Of a DNA stretch of 64,000 nt, positions 11,359-22,851 are shown piece after piece (within the stretch, counting starts at the first letter, position 1; every line of letters begins with the position of its first letter). Origin of the DNA: Darksidea phi (Eukaryota > Ascomycota > Dothideomycetes > Pleosporales > Lentitheciaceae); NCBI GenBank assembly GCA_030770425.1, contig JASJFT010000004.1, positions 496,001 through 560,000 on the forward strand, read 5' to 3'. Both the position numbers and the translations under genes were made by a program. Under the pieces are notes generated by a model that ran no database searches, was not told where the DNA came from, and saw nothing but the letters and a program-made list of their open reading frames with translations.

Positions 11359-12915
11359 TCATTGCTGTTTGTTGTAGATGCTTCCATGCGTCGGAGATGG
11401 TTGCAGAGGCGGTGATCGGCGTAGCGAAGGGGGCGTACGGACGGCGCCGGACGCAAGCGCTGCGGCCGCACTGGGCGAAATTGGCCTAGAGTTTCCAATT
11501 ACAGGTGTTCCTTTGACCGACCCACCACTCCCAGGCTGCTGTTGTATTGTTCGAACAGTCGATGGTGTCGCGGGAGAGCGACCACCTTGTGGAGCTCGCG
11601 GTGTTGTGCTAGCGCCACTCTCGACACTGACATGTCTCGTGCGTGGTGTTGTGTCTTGACTCCCTCCACTTGTGAAACGTTGCGTACCCGACCGTGGTGT
11701 ATTCTCGTGGCTGCCACCTGGTCCCTGCCTCGGCTTACTTGCAGAGTTCGATCGACTGCGGGCAGCACCCCGTGATTGACTTTCTGCAGGAGAGTTCATG
11801 AGGGGAGGACCCTCAGCTGCCCGTCTCTGCGACTGTGGGCTAGCTTGGGCAGCTAGAACAGGTGCTTTGTCGCTGATCGAGCCGCCGCTCCCGCCGACTT
11901 GTACGGAGTTGGGTAGAGGTGCGCCGGGCGTCGTTGGCTCTGGGCTTCCAAGACCACCAACTCGTGGTGTTCCTTCCCAACTCTTGCGCTTCATCATGCG
12001 TCCGAGGATACCGACAAGCTCTGCAGCATCTTCGAACTCGCTGTCTTCCATTGCTTCCTGTGCACGGTACACATCCTTGATCGCGCGCCGAGCTATCCGA
12101 CGAGAACCTTCCTGGTCGTGCAGGCAGTCCCACAGGAAAGCACTGTGTTCCAGCGCCACCGACAGTCTCAACGGGTGTGATCCGGGAAGGAAGGATGTGG
12201 CATAGGCGGTGGCGGTCGTGAAGTAGCCTCCAGCTAGGGGTACAAAGTTCAATGGTGGGAGAATAAATGAGGAGGGTTGAGGTATAGGTATGGGGTGGAG
12301 TCCTGGAGGGGCATTGGGAGGCGCGGGGGAAGGGGTGCCTACCGGACCGCCTGCTGCGTACGGATTCGTGACGAAGGAAGTCTCTGAAACGATCGAGTCA
12401 ATCGGTTCGCGAAGCATTGGCTGCTTCCCTGCGCGTTTTGATGATGGCGAGAGATTCGATGCGTCCGCTGTTCGTTGCCCGTTGCCTGGTCGCTCCATGA
12501 GCGGCAGCGGGGGCGCACCCATCAGGCGGGGGTCATTGGTCGTCATATTCGTTGCTGTGATGGGCGGCTGGTTGTGGAATAGACAAAAGATGTGGTAGAA
12601 ACTCGCTCGTAGCTTGACGCTGAGCACCCTGCACTCGGGGCCGTGTTGGTTGTCTTGGGCATAAGGAAGGACGCAGAGCTCCAAGATGGAGAGCCCCTCG
12701 CGAGACAGCCATAGGATGTGCTGGTAGAGCCCGAGCGAAGGCGTGTCGCGGCTTGTGTCCAGCTTCCGCAGCTTCCTGGCTCGAATGAGTCTCCGGGATA
12801 GGAGGACAGACAAACCGAGGATCTGGTAGAGCGAGCTGGAAAGGAGCGGGTTGCTGTCTGCTGTCTGCTTGGCTATTCGACCGAGGAATTTCTGGTCGAA
12901 GTCCAACGATGCCAT
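11359..12915 (-). CDS. Divergent 14-3-3-like protein with long disordered insert and tail
   Basis: Single open frame of 518 residues. Residues 1-118 align by eye with the N-terminal helices of 14-3-3 proteins (LLSSSLYQILGLSVLLSRRL with the VAYKNVVGARR helix; PECRVLSVKLRASFYHIFCL with the ESKVFYLKMKGDYYRYLAE helix). After an insert of about 100 Pro/Ser-rich residues, a second block (LPGSHPLRLSVALEHSAFLW onwards) matches the THPIRLGLALNFSVFYYEI helix and the helix after it. The rest, about residue 330-518, is Ser/Pro/Gly-rich and probably disordered. Canonical ligand residues are not kept: the Arg-Tyr pair of the pocket is His-Ile (about 108-109) and the Asn of LALNFSVF is Glu. It is therefore unlikely to bind phosphopeptides classically. 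The family assignment rests on my manual comparison. This is not the standard fungal 14-3-3 (ArtA/Bmh) gene. Confidence 0.75.
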   Translation of the reverse strand: MASLDFDQKFLGRIAKQTADSNPLLSSSLYQILGLSVLLSRRLIRARKLRKLDTSRDTPSLGLYQHILWLSREGLSILELCVLPYAQDNQHGPECRVLSVKLRASFYHIFCLFHNQPPITATNMTTNDPRLMGAPPLPLMERPGNGQRTADASNLSPSSKRAGKQPMLREPIDSIVSETSFVTNPYAAGGPVGTPSPAPPNAPPGLHPIPIPQPSSFILPPLNFVPLAGGYFTTATAYATSFLPGSHPLRLSVALEHSAFLWDCLHDQEGSRRIARRAIKDVYRAQEAMEDSEFEDAAELVGILGRMMKRKSWEGTPRVGGLGSPEPTTPGAPLPNSVQVGGSGGSISDKAPVLAAQASPQSQRRAAEGPPLMNSPAESQSRGAARSRSNSASKPRQGPGGSHENTPRSGTQRFTSGGSQDTTPRTRHVSVESGASTTPRAPQGGRSPATPSTVRTIQQQPGSGGSVKGTPVIGNSRPISPSAAAALASGAVRTPPSLRRSPPLQPSPTHGSIYNKQQ

Positions 12916-15900
12916 CTTCTAGCACTGTGGGAGACGTCAGCGGGACGCTGAGAGGGAGAGGGAGATGGAAAGAGCGATGAGGATGATGACGAGGATGCGT
13001 GGTGCGGAGGAAGGCGCAATTGACGAGATATAAACAGGAAGCGACGGCGCCTGTACCCGCCCAGCCTCTGCATTGAATGCAGCGAGGACTTCTTGTTGCA
13101 ACCGTCTCCTATGCTCTCCCGTCTGCTATTAGATGCATGGGGCTTTGCAAGGCGGAGATGAACTCAGAATTCATCGACGTGTCCCAAAAAGGAAATGCAG
13201 GCCACTCACCACCAAACGCCTGCCCAGACCGCCGCGCCGTATCTCGATGGCAGACACAGTGCAACCCGGCCCGAGCTGTGCGCTGACGCCTTAGGTGATG
13301 GCACCGAGGAGATGAGCTGCCGAAATCTCGCAGCCAGTACCAGCCAATTAATCCGTTGCGGGGGGGCGACACCGTGCGCAACAGCTCGCAGTGAATGGCG
13401 ATTCCCGTGACTACCCCGGCCGGCGGCTGATTATTCGATGGAGGCTCGATTGTGCCTCCGAACGCCACTCGGAGATTTGTTGGACTAGGCGATGGGGGCA
13501 GTGAATATGGTACAATGTGCAGGATCCGCAATTAGTCCAGTCGGACTCGGGATGGGAGTGATATTATACAGATACAGACTGCCGGATCGAGGCCAGGACT
13601 CCCGGGAGATCTGTACAGCTGTCAGCCACGGCTCTGCGAACTCGACAGTTCACACTGCATGTCATAACTCCCGATTTACCTCAAAAGGGACAAGGCAAGA
13701 CGTGGTGATGCTTGCCTGCACAGCGCGGTTCTCATTCGACGCCGGGGGGCGAAACGGGGCCAATGACAGGGCGCGACGGACGAGGCGACTCAGAATGCTT
13801 CTTGGGGCGGGCTAGCAGACGTCCGTCATGAGGCGGAGGGTGCAGGTGGCTGGGAGGTCAGACTCTGAAGCCTCAGACAGCGCATTGCGAACTCCTCCGG
13901 CCTCGATGTCGCCCGCGCGAGGCCCTGCGACGATATAAAAGCCGTGACGTTTGGCAGGCGGTGTAGGGCGGTCAGTGCTCTTGTTCGAAGGCTATTAGGG
14001 CCGAGGGAGCTGTCTCGGCACACACACAGAACCAGGGCGCGCAGTTTCGCGCCTTTGCACGAGGCCTGGCGTTTGCGCGCGCGCTCGCAGATGGCGCGGC
14101 GGCGTCTGTTCCGGCTCGCGACGCGGTCGGCGTGGTGGTGAGAACGAGCGAGGGGCGCACACAGCAATTGAGTGCGACAGCAAAGACGGCGACAGCACGA
14201 GCGCAGGGAAATGGCAGGGCGGACGCAGAGACAAACGGTGCGACTATTATCCCACTCAATCTGCGCCCAGCTGTGTGGGACTCCGAAGGTGCAATGCAGC
14301 TCCTGCGTCAATATGCAGAGGCGAGCTATACGTTAGTTGACGTGTCAAGCGTCGAGGGCTCCGCTAACCACACCCGTCCTCTGCATGGCCGCTTGTCCGG
14401 TAGAGGGTCAAGATGAGGCGTCGCTGCCAGCTGGCATGGAGGCTGGAGGGTCATATCGACTTCTCCAGATCGCTGGACAACACCAGCCATGTCAACGTCC
14501 CCGAGAGTGCCAGCGCGCAGCGACAGGGCTACTACAGCGCCCATATCGGCTGCCAACACTTGCATTGGCTCGGCAGAAACCGTCGAACCGTCTTTACTTC
14601 TTCCAGAGCGAACGACTGCCTCGACAACGCGACCGATGGCGTCTTCGAGACAGCCACCGGCCGCCAGCCCGCCAGCTGGTGCCGCGGTTTGGCGATAGCT
14701 TCATGCTCTGGACCCCACGTACAGAGCGCAGCAGATGCGGGCTGACAGCACGCCTGTCGGATCAAACACAGCACACTGATCCATCGCGCAGTCTACATAT
14801 GCAGGTCTCAGTGACAACGTACGCCTACCGGGTCCCGGAAGCCGGGGAGTCCAGTTTGACTGAGTCTACGCTATTCGCCGTTAACACAGAGCTCCATTGT
14901 AAAGTAAGACCTCAGACCTCAGACAGACCGCTCCGGCTTTGTGCCGTCATATGCGCCAGCATGCAGCATTTGCAGCGGTTCGCATCGATGCGTCTGTCAA
15001 CTTTCAATCAGCGGTGAGCGGTGCGCTGTGATTCGCCAGGAATTGTCCGGCTGTTCGCCAACGCAGAGCAAACCACCACAAACACTAAGGACGCCTTGGA
15101 CAGACCTGCGGGATAGTATGCTTGCACGTGCAGGAACAACGTGGCACAACATTGATCCTTCCAACGGCATGCATCCCAAGGCCGATTCCACCAACTCTGC
15201 GTACTGAGTAGCGTTCAGACATCCCAGCCACGATTACGTCACTTGCCTACCTCCACCGAAGCGAAGTAGGCGCATGGGTTCTATGCCAAAAGACGAATTT
15301 TAAATTAATCATCTTGAATGCTTAAGGCCCGACAGGACGGTCTCATATCAACGAAGATAGGAGCTAGGAGAAACAATGCCAAATGCGACAGTAGCATACA
15401 TCCCGTTTCCGCGAACCGATATATTTCTGGCCCCGATGCTACCCTGAGGGACGAAGCGTTCACGCAGGACCATGCTGCATCCCGACGGCTTCATCGTGCC
15501 TATGCAGGAGAGTGAAAGTCAGGATTCCGATGCACCGAACAATAGTCGCTACCATCAACAAACAAGTCGCTCGAGAAGGGGTTCCATTACCTTTTTGGCT
15601 CCCTGATTGTCTTCCCACATCATCTCACTTCAAAACCGGCAGTCTTTCGTATGCGGCTTACCGAGATACCACGCGATTGTGTTACTCGGAGCTACCCAAG
15701 TCTCGTTGCACTTGAAGGACAAGCAATCGCTACTGTAGTTTGCAAGATGAACCTCTTCTCATTAGGAGATATACCATTACCACGGCCACAGTCTCGGTAC
15801 ATGCTCAGAGCAAATCAGTGTGGTGCAACACCCGTCGTCGAATCTGGAGATAGCATCTAGCCCACCTTTGATTGACCGGTTTGACAGTCACCTTCGGCGA

Positions 15901-16423
15901 CTTCCCAGCGTATCAGTAACGCAGACCGGGTGGAGTATGGTTACAGCTGCTTGGATTGCACCAATGTCAAACCACAGAGAAAATCCCAATAATCGGGCGA
16001 GCAAATCGTCGAGCCATGACAATTGGAGCATATAAAGCTGAGCACATGAGGTACCTCCCCATCACACGAGCACTGCTGTCCTATGCCTCACACTGAGCAT
16101 TCTCTGCCTCTTCTCCGCCCGACACGTCTTACATCGGCCAACTCCAGACGCAGATCGAGCCTTTTCGAACAACCTCTTGACGCGAAGTCGGTCATCTGAA
16201 TCGTCAGGTATGCAATTTCGTCCTATCTTCTGGTATCGCACACTGACTTCAGGAGCCGCATCGAATCGACTTGCGGCCCCATCAAGACCCGTCCAACATC
16301 TCGATATCCCACCAGCCTTGCTCGAGCGGCCCAATCCAGTGCTATACCTCTATTCGGTCCAGCCCAATCAGATCTCATCCACCACAACTCTTTTCAGCAC
16401 CGACACAGAACCAATCCATCAGC
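12916..16423. other. Long gene-poor region
   Basis: 3.5 kb without a gene I can support. From 13.1 to 15.2 kb it is moderately GC-rich with many overlapping open frames on both strands; the longest (about 14337-15017, 226 codons) has a low-complexity translation and no recognisable motif. 15.2-16.0 kb is more AT-rich. A TATAAAG box at 16031-16037 probably belongs to the small gene at 16424. Confidence 0.45.
16208..16252 (+). other. Probable 5'-UTR intron of the small Cys-rich gene
   Basis: GTATGC donor, CACTGAC branch-like sequence and TTCAG acceptor, 45 nt, between a TATAAAG box (16031-16037) and the ATG at 16424. Its quality supports a real transcript here. Inferred from sequence signals only. 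Confidence 0.5.
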
Positions 16424-16591
16424 ATGTGCTACTACCACGCCTACAGCCACCGCTGCGGCCACACAGAGATGGTGTTCCAACAGCATTGCTCGAAAGGACA
16501 GATGATCCAGAAGAGGTGCCCTCGAGGGCAAGAAGGCATCATCTTGACAACCGTCAAGGTCGAGTATCCTTGCAGTGGCTGTCCAAAATAG
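16424..16591 (+). CDS. Small Cys/His-rich fungal protein (55 residues)
   Basis: A 55-residue frame starting MCYYHAYSHRCGHTEMVF and ending in CSGCPK. Six Cys and several His (C2, H5, H9, C11, H13, C22, C32 and a terminal CxxC) suggest a small zinc-binding fold. The N-terminus MCxxH...CGHTE resembles a group of short fungal proteins that begin MC..(Y/H)...CGH; I know no function for them. Support for a real gene comes from the Cys pattern, a TATAAAG box about 390 bp upstream and a well-formed 5'-UTR intron. No signal peptide, so it is not an obvious secreted effector. Overlapping longer frames on the same strand look like shadows. Confidence 0.55.
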   Translation: MCYYHAYSHRCGHTEMVFQQHCSKGQMIQKRCPRGQEGIILTTVKVEYPCSGCPK

Positions 16592-18290
16592 GTGCGTTAG
16601 GCAGCTTGATCCACGTGCATCGAAGCATCCGCTGACTATTGATGTAGTGAGGCTGGCACGTCCACTCCATATCTGTAGTGTAGGTGCCTGGAGAGAGCCC
16701 AGTTCATGGCCGTGGAAGAAGCGGGTGTTCTAGAATAACATATAATCATTTTCACTGTCGTTCCTATCAACTGCTCCACTTCTACATCATGCCATCCCCT
16801 TCTCCCGCCTACCAGTAGCCATTAGGCGCCTCTCCCACCATCCATGCATACTACCAACACCCCCCCTTCGCCAACAGCCCTCCAGCTCCCAAATACCAAA
16901 TAGACTACCATCCCCTTCCACAAGACAGTCCCAACCATTGTTCTTCCCCGTTACCACCCGTTACCCTTACCCAATAACCGGTCCCAAAACCCAAGAACTT
17001 CCTCGTATTTCGGCTTCCCGGCTTCCATTCCTCATCTGATGAAACATGTCCGTACCACGGAATAGCTAAACAGGGTTCGTCGGGCCGCTTCCCGCGCCCG
17101 CGCCCGTACACGGTATACGGTGGGTTGGGTGGGGTTAGTGCGAGGTTGCACTGATTCGTGTTTCGGGGCGGGTTTCGGGGTGATTGTGTTCGAGGGAGTG
17201 GTGTGTGGTGGTTAGGTGTTGTTGTAATTTTCCTAGGTGGTTGTTGCAAATGAGTTGTATGTGTTTAAGGATATTCCATAGGTGAAAACGCTCTCCCTAA
17301 AGGGATAGGAAAGGCAGCATAATTCCTTCGCCGTGACGACGTCGGAACCCAAGTCCAAACCTCTCTCCTTTTATGCCCCAATCGTACCAAATTGGAGAGT
17401 TACGACACTGACTCCATGACCATAAGCCCATCACGCCGAGGCAAATTCTTCGGGGATCCCATAGGGTAGACTTGAGTAAGCGAGTAAGCTTCTATCTAAA
17501 CAGCGCGCTAATCCACATACAGGACTAGTTTGAAAAGCGGCTCGGTTAGACTTGCACAGAGAACTCCTTTGACGTTTGCGGAAAAAGAATAACGAGAAAC
17601 CGCCACTAGGCTTGCCATCACACCTCGCATCGCAAGCCAACCGCAATATCGATACTACATCTCCACTCATCTCCAGCCATCGCCATGCACCAGGCCCCGC
17701 GACGATCCACACTTCCAAGGCTTCGGAGATGGACGTGCGAAAGCGAAGCACAATGTCGCGTGAACATCATGATACAACCATCGCTCTAAGCGATGCTCTT
17801 GCGACAAGGGTAGCTGCTGTTCTAATTGGACAGCGAGCAGCCTGTGGGCCGGGTCGACGAGGTTCCGGATCTCGGTTGCAAAAGCAGATACTCGTTTGGG
17901 CGCTTGTTCGCCGTCTGTACAATTTGGCCATGACGTCCAGAATGGGGATGGGCTGTAGAAGAGGAGGGTATTTCCCACACGTGCGAGTGTGGGAGGCGAT
18001 TGTTTTTTACTTTCTCTTCCGCTGTTTCTCCATCCTGCCATTTGCACGCTTGTCAGCGCACGCTATTCACATCGCTGCCGCTGCAGATCTTGAGATTATA
18101 TTTGTTTTATTGCTAGTCTTTTTCAGGCACAGCAAGCGATCCGACGAATAGGTTCCGGCTGTTTTGACCTGCTGGCTGCGCCGTTTTGTACGCTTGTTGC
18201 GACGATTCGTCAGACACGGCAAGTTCCATCGGACGGCCCGCCTGCTCCCCGACGGCATACCGGTGGCACGGCGCCACTACCGCCTCATAC
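16592..18290. other. Intergenic region before the MFS exporter gene
   Basis: 1.7 kb with no supported gene. Bases 16790-17250 are C-rich on the + strand and then G-rich, with near-repetitive CCC/GGG tracts. The 17.4-18.2 kb part contains frames whose translations show no domain. It probably includes the promoter of the MFS gene. Confidence 0.45.
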
Positions 18291-20344
18291 ATGCAGGATC
18301 CGGGGACACACGTACCGGTTGTAGGGGACGAGAAACACACCACAGACACCAATGGCACCAATGGCACAGTTGCAGACGATAAAGAGACGGGTCACAAGAA
18401 TGAGACGTCAAGGACGAGCAGGGAGAGTGCTGGACGGGAGACAGAATTAACGGGCGTTGGGGAGAAGAACGCAGAGTCGAGAATGGGTGGGGAGGGCGAA
18501 AATGAGAGCGCAGAAGAAGAGGTGGAAGACGAGTCTAAATACCTCTCCGGCGTCAAACTCATCATCCTCTCTCTCGGTCTCTGTCTCACGACCTTTGTCA
18601 TCGCGCTAGATAATACCATTATCGCAACCGCGATCCCCAAAATCACCACTGTGTTCAACAGCCTGGAGGATGTCGCGTGGTACGGTTCATCCTACCTGCT
18701 CACTACATGCTCGCTGCAGCCTTCATTCGGCAAGGTATATACCTACTTCGACGTCAAGTGGACATACCTCGCAGCCCTGCTCCTCTTTGAGGTCGGCTCT
18801 ATTATTTGTGCTGCGGCTACAAGTTCGCCCATGTTCATCATTGGGCGCGCCGTTGCCGGAGCAGGTGCTGCAGCTCTTTTCTCGGGCGGCATGACTATCA
18901 TCGGGTACTCGGTCGCCCTCAGAAAACGCCCCATCTACATTGCAGCCCTTTCCTCTATGTTCGGCATTGCTAGTGTTGTTGGGCCTATCTTAGGCGGCGC
19001 CTTGACGGATCGCGTACGTAACCTGCTTAAATTCCAATCTTAAACATTTGCTTATTATTATAGGTATCCTGGCGCTGGTGTTTCTGGATCAGTATGTACC
19101 TCATTCCGCACCGCAAACTAGGCGTCTCCTGTTCAAGAGCACATCGTGCTATCAAGCCAGTGCGGCATCTTGTTCAAAGCACAAAATACCAACACCCCTC
19201 TACACGAACTTTGCTGACTTTGCAACCTTAGACCTCCCCTTCGGCGCTGTCTCACTCGCCGTCGTATTCTTTTTCTTCTCAAACCCCGAGCGCGAGTACA
19301 GCCACATGACCATCAAAGCGCGCATAAAAGAGATCGACCTTGTAGGCGCCCTGTTTCTCATCTGCGCCGTTGTGAGTTTGCTGCTAGCATTGCAATGGGG
19401 TGGACAGACGTATCCTTGGAAAAATTCAAAGGTCTGGGGAACTTTGCTAGGCTTCGGGTTGATTATCAGTGTCTTCATCGGGATCCAAATATGGCAGAAA
19501 GAACGTGCGACAATTCCAGTACGCGTATTCAAACAACGTACCGTGTTGGTGAGCTCTATCTTCTCGGCACTGCTCTCCATGGCTTTATACGTGTACGTAA
19601 CCCGCCGCACCCTTTCTCTCACCCTTTCCCTCTCATCCTATCCTATCCTCCACATAGAGGCTAACACGCTAAAACAGCCACCTTTTCTACCTCCCCTTCT
19701 ACTTCCAAGCCTCCAAAGGCACCACAGCCGAAGAATCCGGCATCCGCACAATCGCCTACCTCGTCAGCATAACCCTCGCCTCCATCCTAGTCGGCGGCCT
19801 CATCACCGTAATCGGCTACTACGCGCCCTTCATGTGGCTCGGCAGCGCCATCTTCACTATCGGCAGCGGCATGCTGTACACGCTCAAAACGTCTTCTCCC
19901 CCTAGTCAATGGATAGGCTACCAGGTGCTCGCAGGCTTCGGTTGTGGCGCTAGTGTGCAAATCCCTTTCATCGCCGTGCAAGTCGTAACCAAGGAGAAAG
20001 ACATGCCCACCGCCAACGCACTCGTCTTCTTCTTCAACTCCCTGGGCGGCGCGATATCGCTCGCCATCGCGCAGAACGTCTTCATCAACGGCCTCGCCGA
20101 CGAAGTTCCCAAGTACGCCCCCGAAGTCGATCCTCGCATTGTTATCGGTGCGGGCGCTACGTTCGTGAGATATGTGGTGCCGGAGCGGTTCCTGGCCGGC
20201 GTGTTGGAGGCGTATACGGCGGCTATTACGAGGGCGTTTTTGATTTCTATTATTGTGGGCACGATAGCGGTGGCAGTGGGTTTGGGGATGGAGGTTAAGA
20301 GTGTGAAGGGGAAGAAGGTTGGGTTGGGGGCTGGGGCGGCGTAG
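18291..20344 (+). CDS. MFS drug/toxin exporter, DHA2 (14-TM) type
   Basis: Four exons: 18291-19013, 19064-19091 (only 28 nt), 19232-19592 and 19678-20344, giving 592 residues. All junctions are GT-AG and keep frame. The first 85 residues are hydrophilic and acidic; then TM1 carries LDNTIIATAIPKIT, the DHA2 signature in this helix. IGRAVAGAGAAALFSGGMTI and GPILGGALTD are the antiporter motif C region, and VSWRWCFWINLPFG, built across two introns, is the usual loop after TM6. NPERE and a second six-to-eight-helix block follow. The closest known class is the fungal toxin and multidrug efflux pumps of the plasma membrane; the substrate cannot be told. No secondary-metabolite gene is adjacent. The final 200 bases are G-rich while the preceding part of exon 4 is C-rich. 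Confidence 0.92.
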
Positions 20345-20753
20345 ATGGGTGGGTGAGGTGAGATGGACAATGGAAAGTTGAAGAGCGGGTTGTTCGCGTA
20401 AGAGGGACGTGGTTGATTTTTCTTTACATATACCAAGCTTCGTTGAAAGGAAACAATTGTAAGATTTTAGCATATAACAAAACATTTCAAACACTTGCGT
20501 TCTTCGACCTAACCGTATTCTAGCTCGAACTACTACTACACTAGACTTTGAAATCTCCATCGTAATATCAAACACGGGCGTTTCACCCCCTCTCGTCCTC
20601 AATGAGCATACGCAGTACGCTCTTTCCAACCAATCCTACTACCGGCAACAGGCCTAGCTACGAAAGCCCGACGACGCAACAAGACCTAACCCAAAACTCT
20701 AGTATTACCTCACCAACACGCAAACCTAACCCCTCCAACCCAACACCCTCCAG
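20345..20753. other. Convergent 3' region
   Basis: 409 bp between the stop codons of the MFS gene (+) and the next gene (-). AT-richer than its surroundings; probably the two 3' untranslated regions. Nothing else seen. Confidence 0.5.
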
Positions 20754-22355
20754 CTAACCTCTCCTCCTCCTCCTCTCCGTCGCCCCTCTAATCACATCTA
20801 CAAAATGCCTCCGAACAGCCCTCTTCTCCTGCACCGACATACCCTCCACAAGCTCCTCTTCGAATCCCTCCCCACCACTACCGCCACCCCTCATCCCACT
20901 TTCCGTACAAACCCTCTCCAAAAACGCCATATGGGCCCCAAACAACCTCCCCTCCCGCCCGCCCCCAATACCCCCAGCAAATCCATCAACAAGCTCGCAC
21001 CCAGGCCCCGTCCTCAACGCCCGCGTACCAACCGGCATGAACATAATCCTCCGCTCCTCGGTGCGAGCGTCGAGATCGGTGGCGGTTATGAGGGCTTTTT
21101 GGACGCGCCGTAGGGACTCGTAGTTTGCGGGTGTGGGCTGCGCGACGTAGACGGATTTAGCTTGCATGTGGGCGGTGGTGAGCGCTGCTATTTTGGCGGC
21201 TTCGCGGCGGATCCAGGATTCGCGTATGGGTTTGCGGGAGTCGAGGAGATGGCGATTTTGGGGCGTTTGGGGGAGGCGGATGGTGGAGATGGTAGGGGAT
21301 GGAAGTGGGGCGGGCGTGTTTGGAGGTTGGGTGGATTGGGGGAATGACTGTTGTTGTGAAGGGGTGGGTTTGGGTGTTACTGGCGGGAAGGCAGGACAAG
21401 GGTCCACGAACGGGTCGTTGGGATCGTGAGGGTAGCATGTCGGCGTGTTCCACGTAGACGGAGGCTGTACTTTACGCGGCGTCGACACCGGGTTCGCCAT
21501 CCTCGCCGGCTGGCCATACGCCGGGGTGAAGCTCTGCCGCCAACTCTGCGACGCATGTTGAGGCGACGAGACCAGCCCCGAGGTATCTGAGCCCAAGTCG
21601 TCAGTGAAGTGGCCAGGTCCCAGTCGCGATGGCATAGAAGGGATAGAAGAATTCCTAAGCGAAGCACTTCGTTGATGCATCTTCGACGGCGACTTGTAGA
21701 GGTCTTGCGTGGATTTCATCTGATCGGTCATTTTCCCGTCTTGGTGGTAGCCGTGTGTGCTGGAAGTGTAGAGCTGCTCTCGTGGGCTATTGGGTGACTG
21801 GTTCGAATACGCCAGTGACTGCCTACGTCGCGGGTTGAGCTGGTAGCCCAGAAGTGGCTCAGAGGAAGACTTGGGCAAGGCGTTGTTAACAGGACGGATA
21901 GGGGATTGAAAACCTGGGGCATGCGGACTTAGAGTCCTGGGCGTGTTGTCCTGATAGTTTTGATAGCCTGCAGCGTATTGTGGGACAACCCTCGTAGCCG
22001 AACAAGGCGAGCCATGGGTCGAGCTGGCGGAAGAGGAAGCGCTATTCCTCTTCCGCTGCGTAATACCGGGCTTGACAGTCTCGCCAGAACTGGGTGAGCT
22101 CAAAGGTTCGCTGGATTCTTGTTCCGAGGACTCAGGATCGCCTGGAGGGATACCCACACCATGAAAACGAGCGTTCTGCGGCTCGCTGCCGCTGGGAAAT
22201 AGGCGTTGGTAATCTGGCGAGTTCTCAATCTCCCACAGCGTACTCTCCAGCTCTTGCCGCCGCTCGTTTTCCAGTTCCAGCTCTTGCGCTAGGTCCTGTG
22301 GTAAGAGAGGCATGGAGGACGACCTGCCAAACCTCGGGTTATTTCTCCGATCCAT
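20754..22355 (-). CDS. Disordered fungal protein of unknown function
   Basis: A single frame; from the ATG at 22355 (MDRRNNPRFGRSSSMP) it encodes 533 residues. The frame stays open 24 codons further upstream to 22427, but that part looks non-conserved. Residues about 15-50 form a charged, probably coiled segment (QDLAQELELENERRQELEST). The middle is Ser/Pro/Gln-rich low complexity. The C-terminal third looks folded: RESWIRREAAKIAALTTAH, a segment around YESLRRVQKALITATDLDAR and a basic end (VQEKRAVRRHFVDVIRGATERR). I do not recognise the family. The last 300 coding bases are strongly G-rich in the sense strand while the preceding 350 are C-rich, with a sharp change near 21057. Confidence 0.75.
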   Translation of the reverse strand: MDRRNNPRFGRSSSMPLLPQDLAQELELENERRQELESTLWEIENSPDYQRLFPSGSEPQNARFHGVGIPPGDPESSEQESSEPLSSPSSGETVKPGITQRKRNSASSSASSTHGSPCSATRVVPQYAAGYQNYQDNTPRTLSPHAPGFQSPIRPVNNALPKSSSEPLLGYQLNPRRRQSLAYSNQSPNSPREQLYTSSTHGYHQDGKMTDQMKSTQDLYKSPSKMHQRSASLRNSSIPSMPSRLGPGHFTDDLGSDTSGLVSSPQHASQSWRQSFTPAYGQPARMANPVSTPRKVQPPSTWNTPTCYPHDPNDPFVDPCPAFPPVTPKPTPSQQQSFPQSTQPPNTPAPLPSPTISTIRLPQTPQNRHLLDSRKPIRESWIRREAAKIAALTTAHMQAKSVYVAQPTPANYESLRRVQKALITATDLDARTEERRIMFMPVGTRALRTGPGCELVDGFAGGIGGGREGRLFGAHMAFLERVCTESGMRGGGSGGEGFEEELVEGMSVQEKRAVRRHFVDVIRGATERRRRRG

Positions 22356-22427
22356 GTTGTACGGTATCCGGTGTTGGGGCCTTTTGCTAGACGGATATGC
22401 TCCTGTAGTTCTGGTCCGACAGCGCAA

Positions 22428-22851
22428 ATTGTGTACGGTGAAGACGAAATAAACGGGCAGTCAGAGACCCCCGTAGACCAGAGCGACAAGCCCCTATGAC
22501 GTTTACGTAGTGGTGAAAGCGAAACAGTGCGTGTGGGCAACGGCGAGTGAAAATGGAAATATCAAAACACAGAGAACTGGCGAGAAGACCTGTACTTTGC
22601 TTAATATGGAGTGATTAGTCAGTAGATAGCACGTGAACGTGGGGATAAAGGTATGAAACTCTTCCGGGCCCTCACCGTGGTGAATACCGCTTATCTGCGT
22701 TCTAGGGATGGCTATGATACTAAATTGATATTGAGGATATTGGTGGGAACGCGTGAGTGAATGTTAGTGGAACAGTATAAAAACATGGCACTGGAGAATG
22801 GTTGAGATGGGTTGAGCTGGTGTTTTGGAGGACTCACAAGCGCACTTCCCG
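22428..22851. other. Intergenic region
   Basis: Upstream DNA of the disordered-protein gene and downstream DNA of the mitochondrial carrier gene, both on the - strand. No gene or repeat recognised. Confidence 0.5.

Noticed and set aside
14337..15017. 226-codon + strand frame
   Set aside because: Translation is Arg/Gln/Pro-rich without motif, several other frames overlap it, and there is no promoter or splice support.
16177..16635. 152-codon + strand frame around the small Cys-rich gene
   Set aside because: It is in another frame from the Cys-rich protein and crosses the probable 5'-UTR intron; no motif.
19787..20629. 280-codon - strand frame
   Set aside because: Antisense to the last exon of the MFS exporter, whose family assignment is secure.
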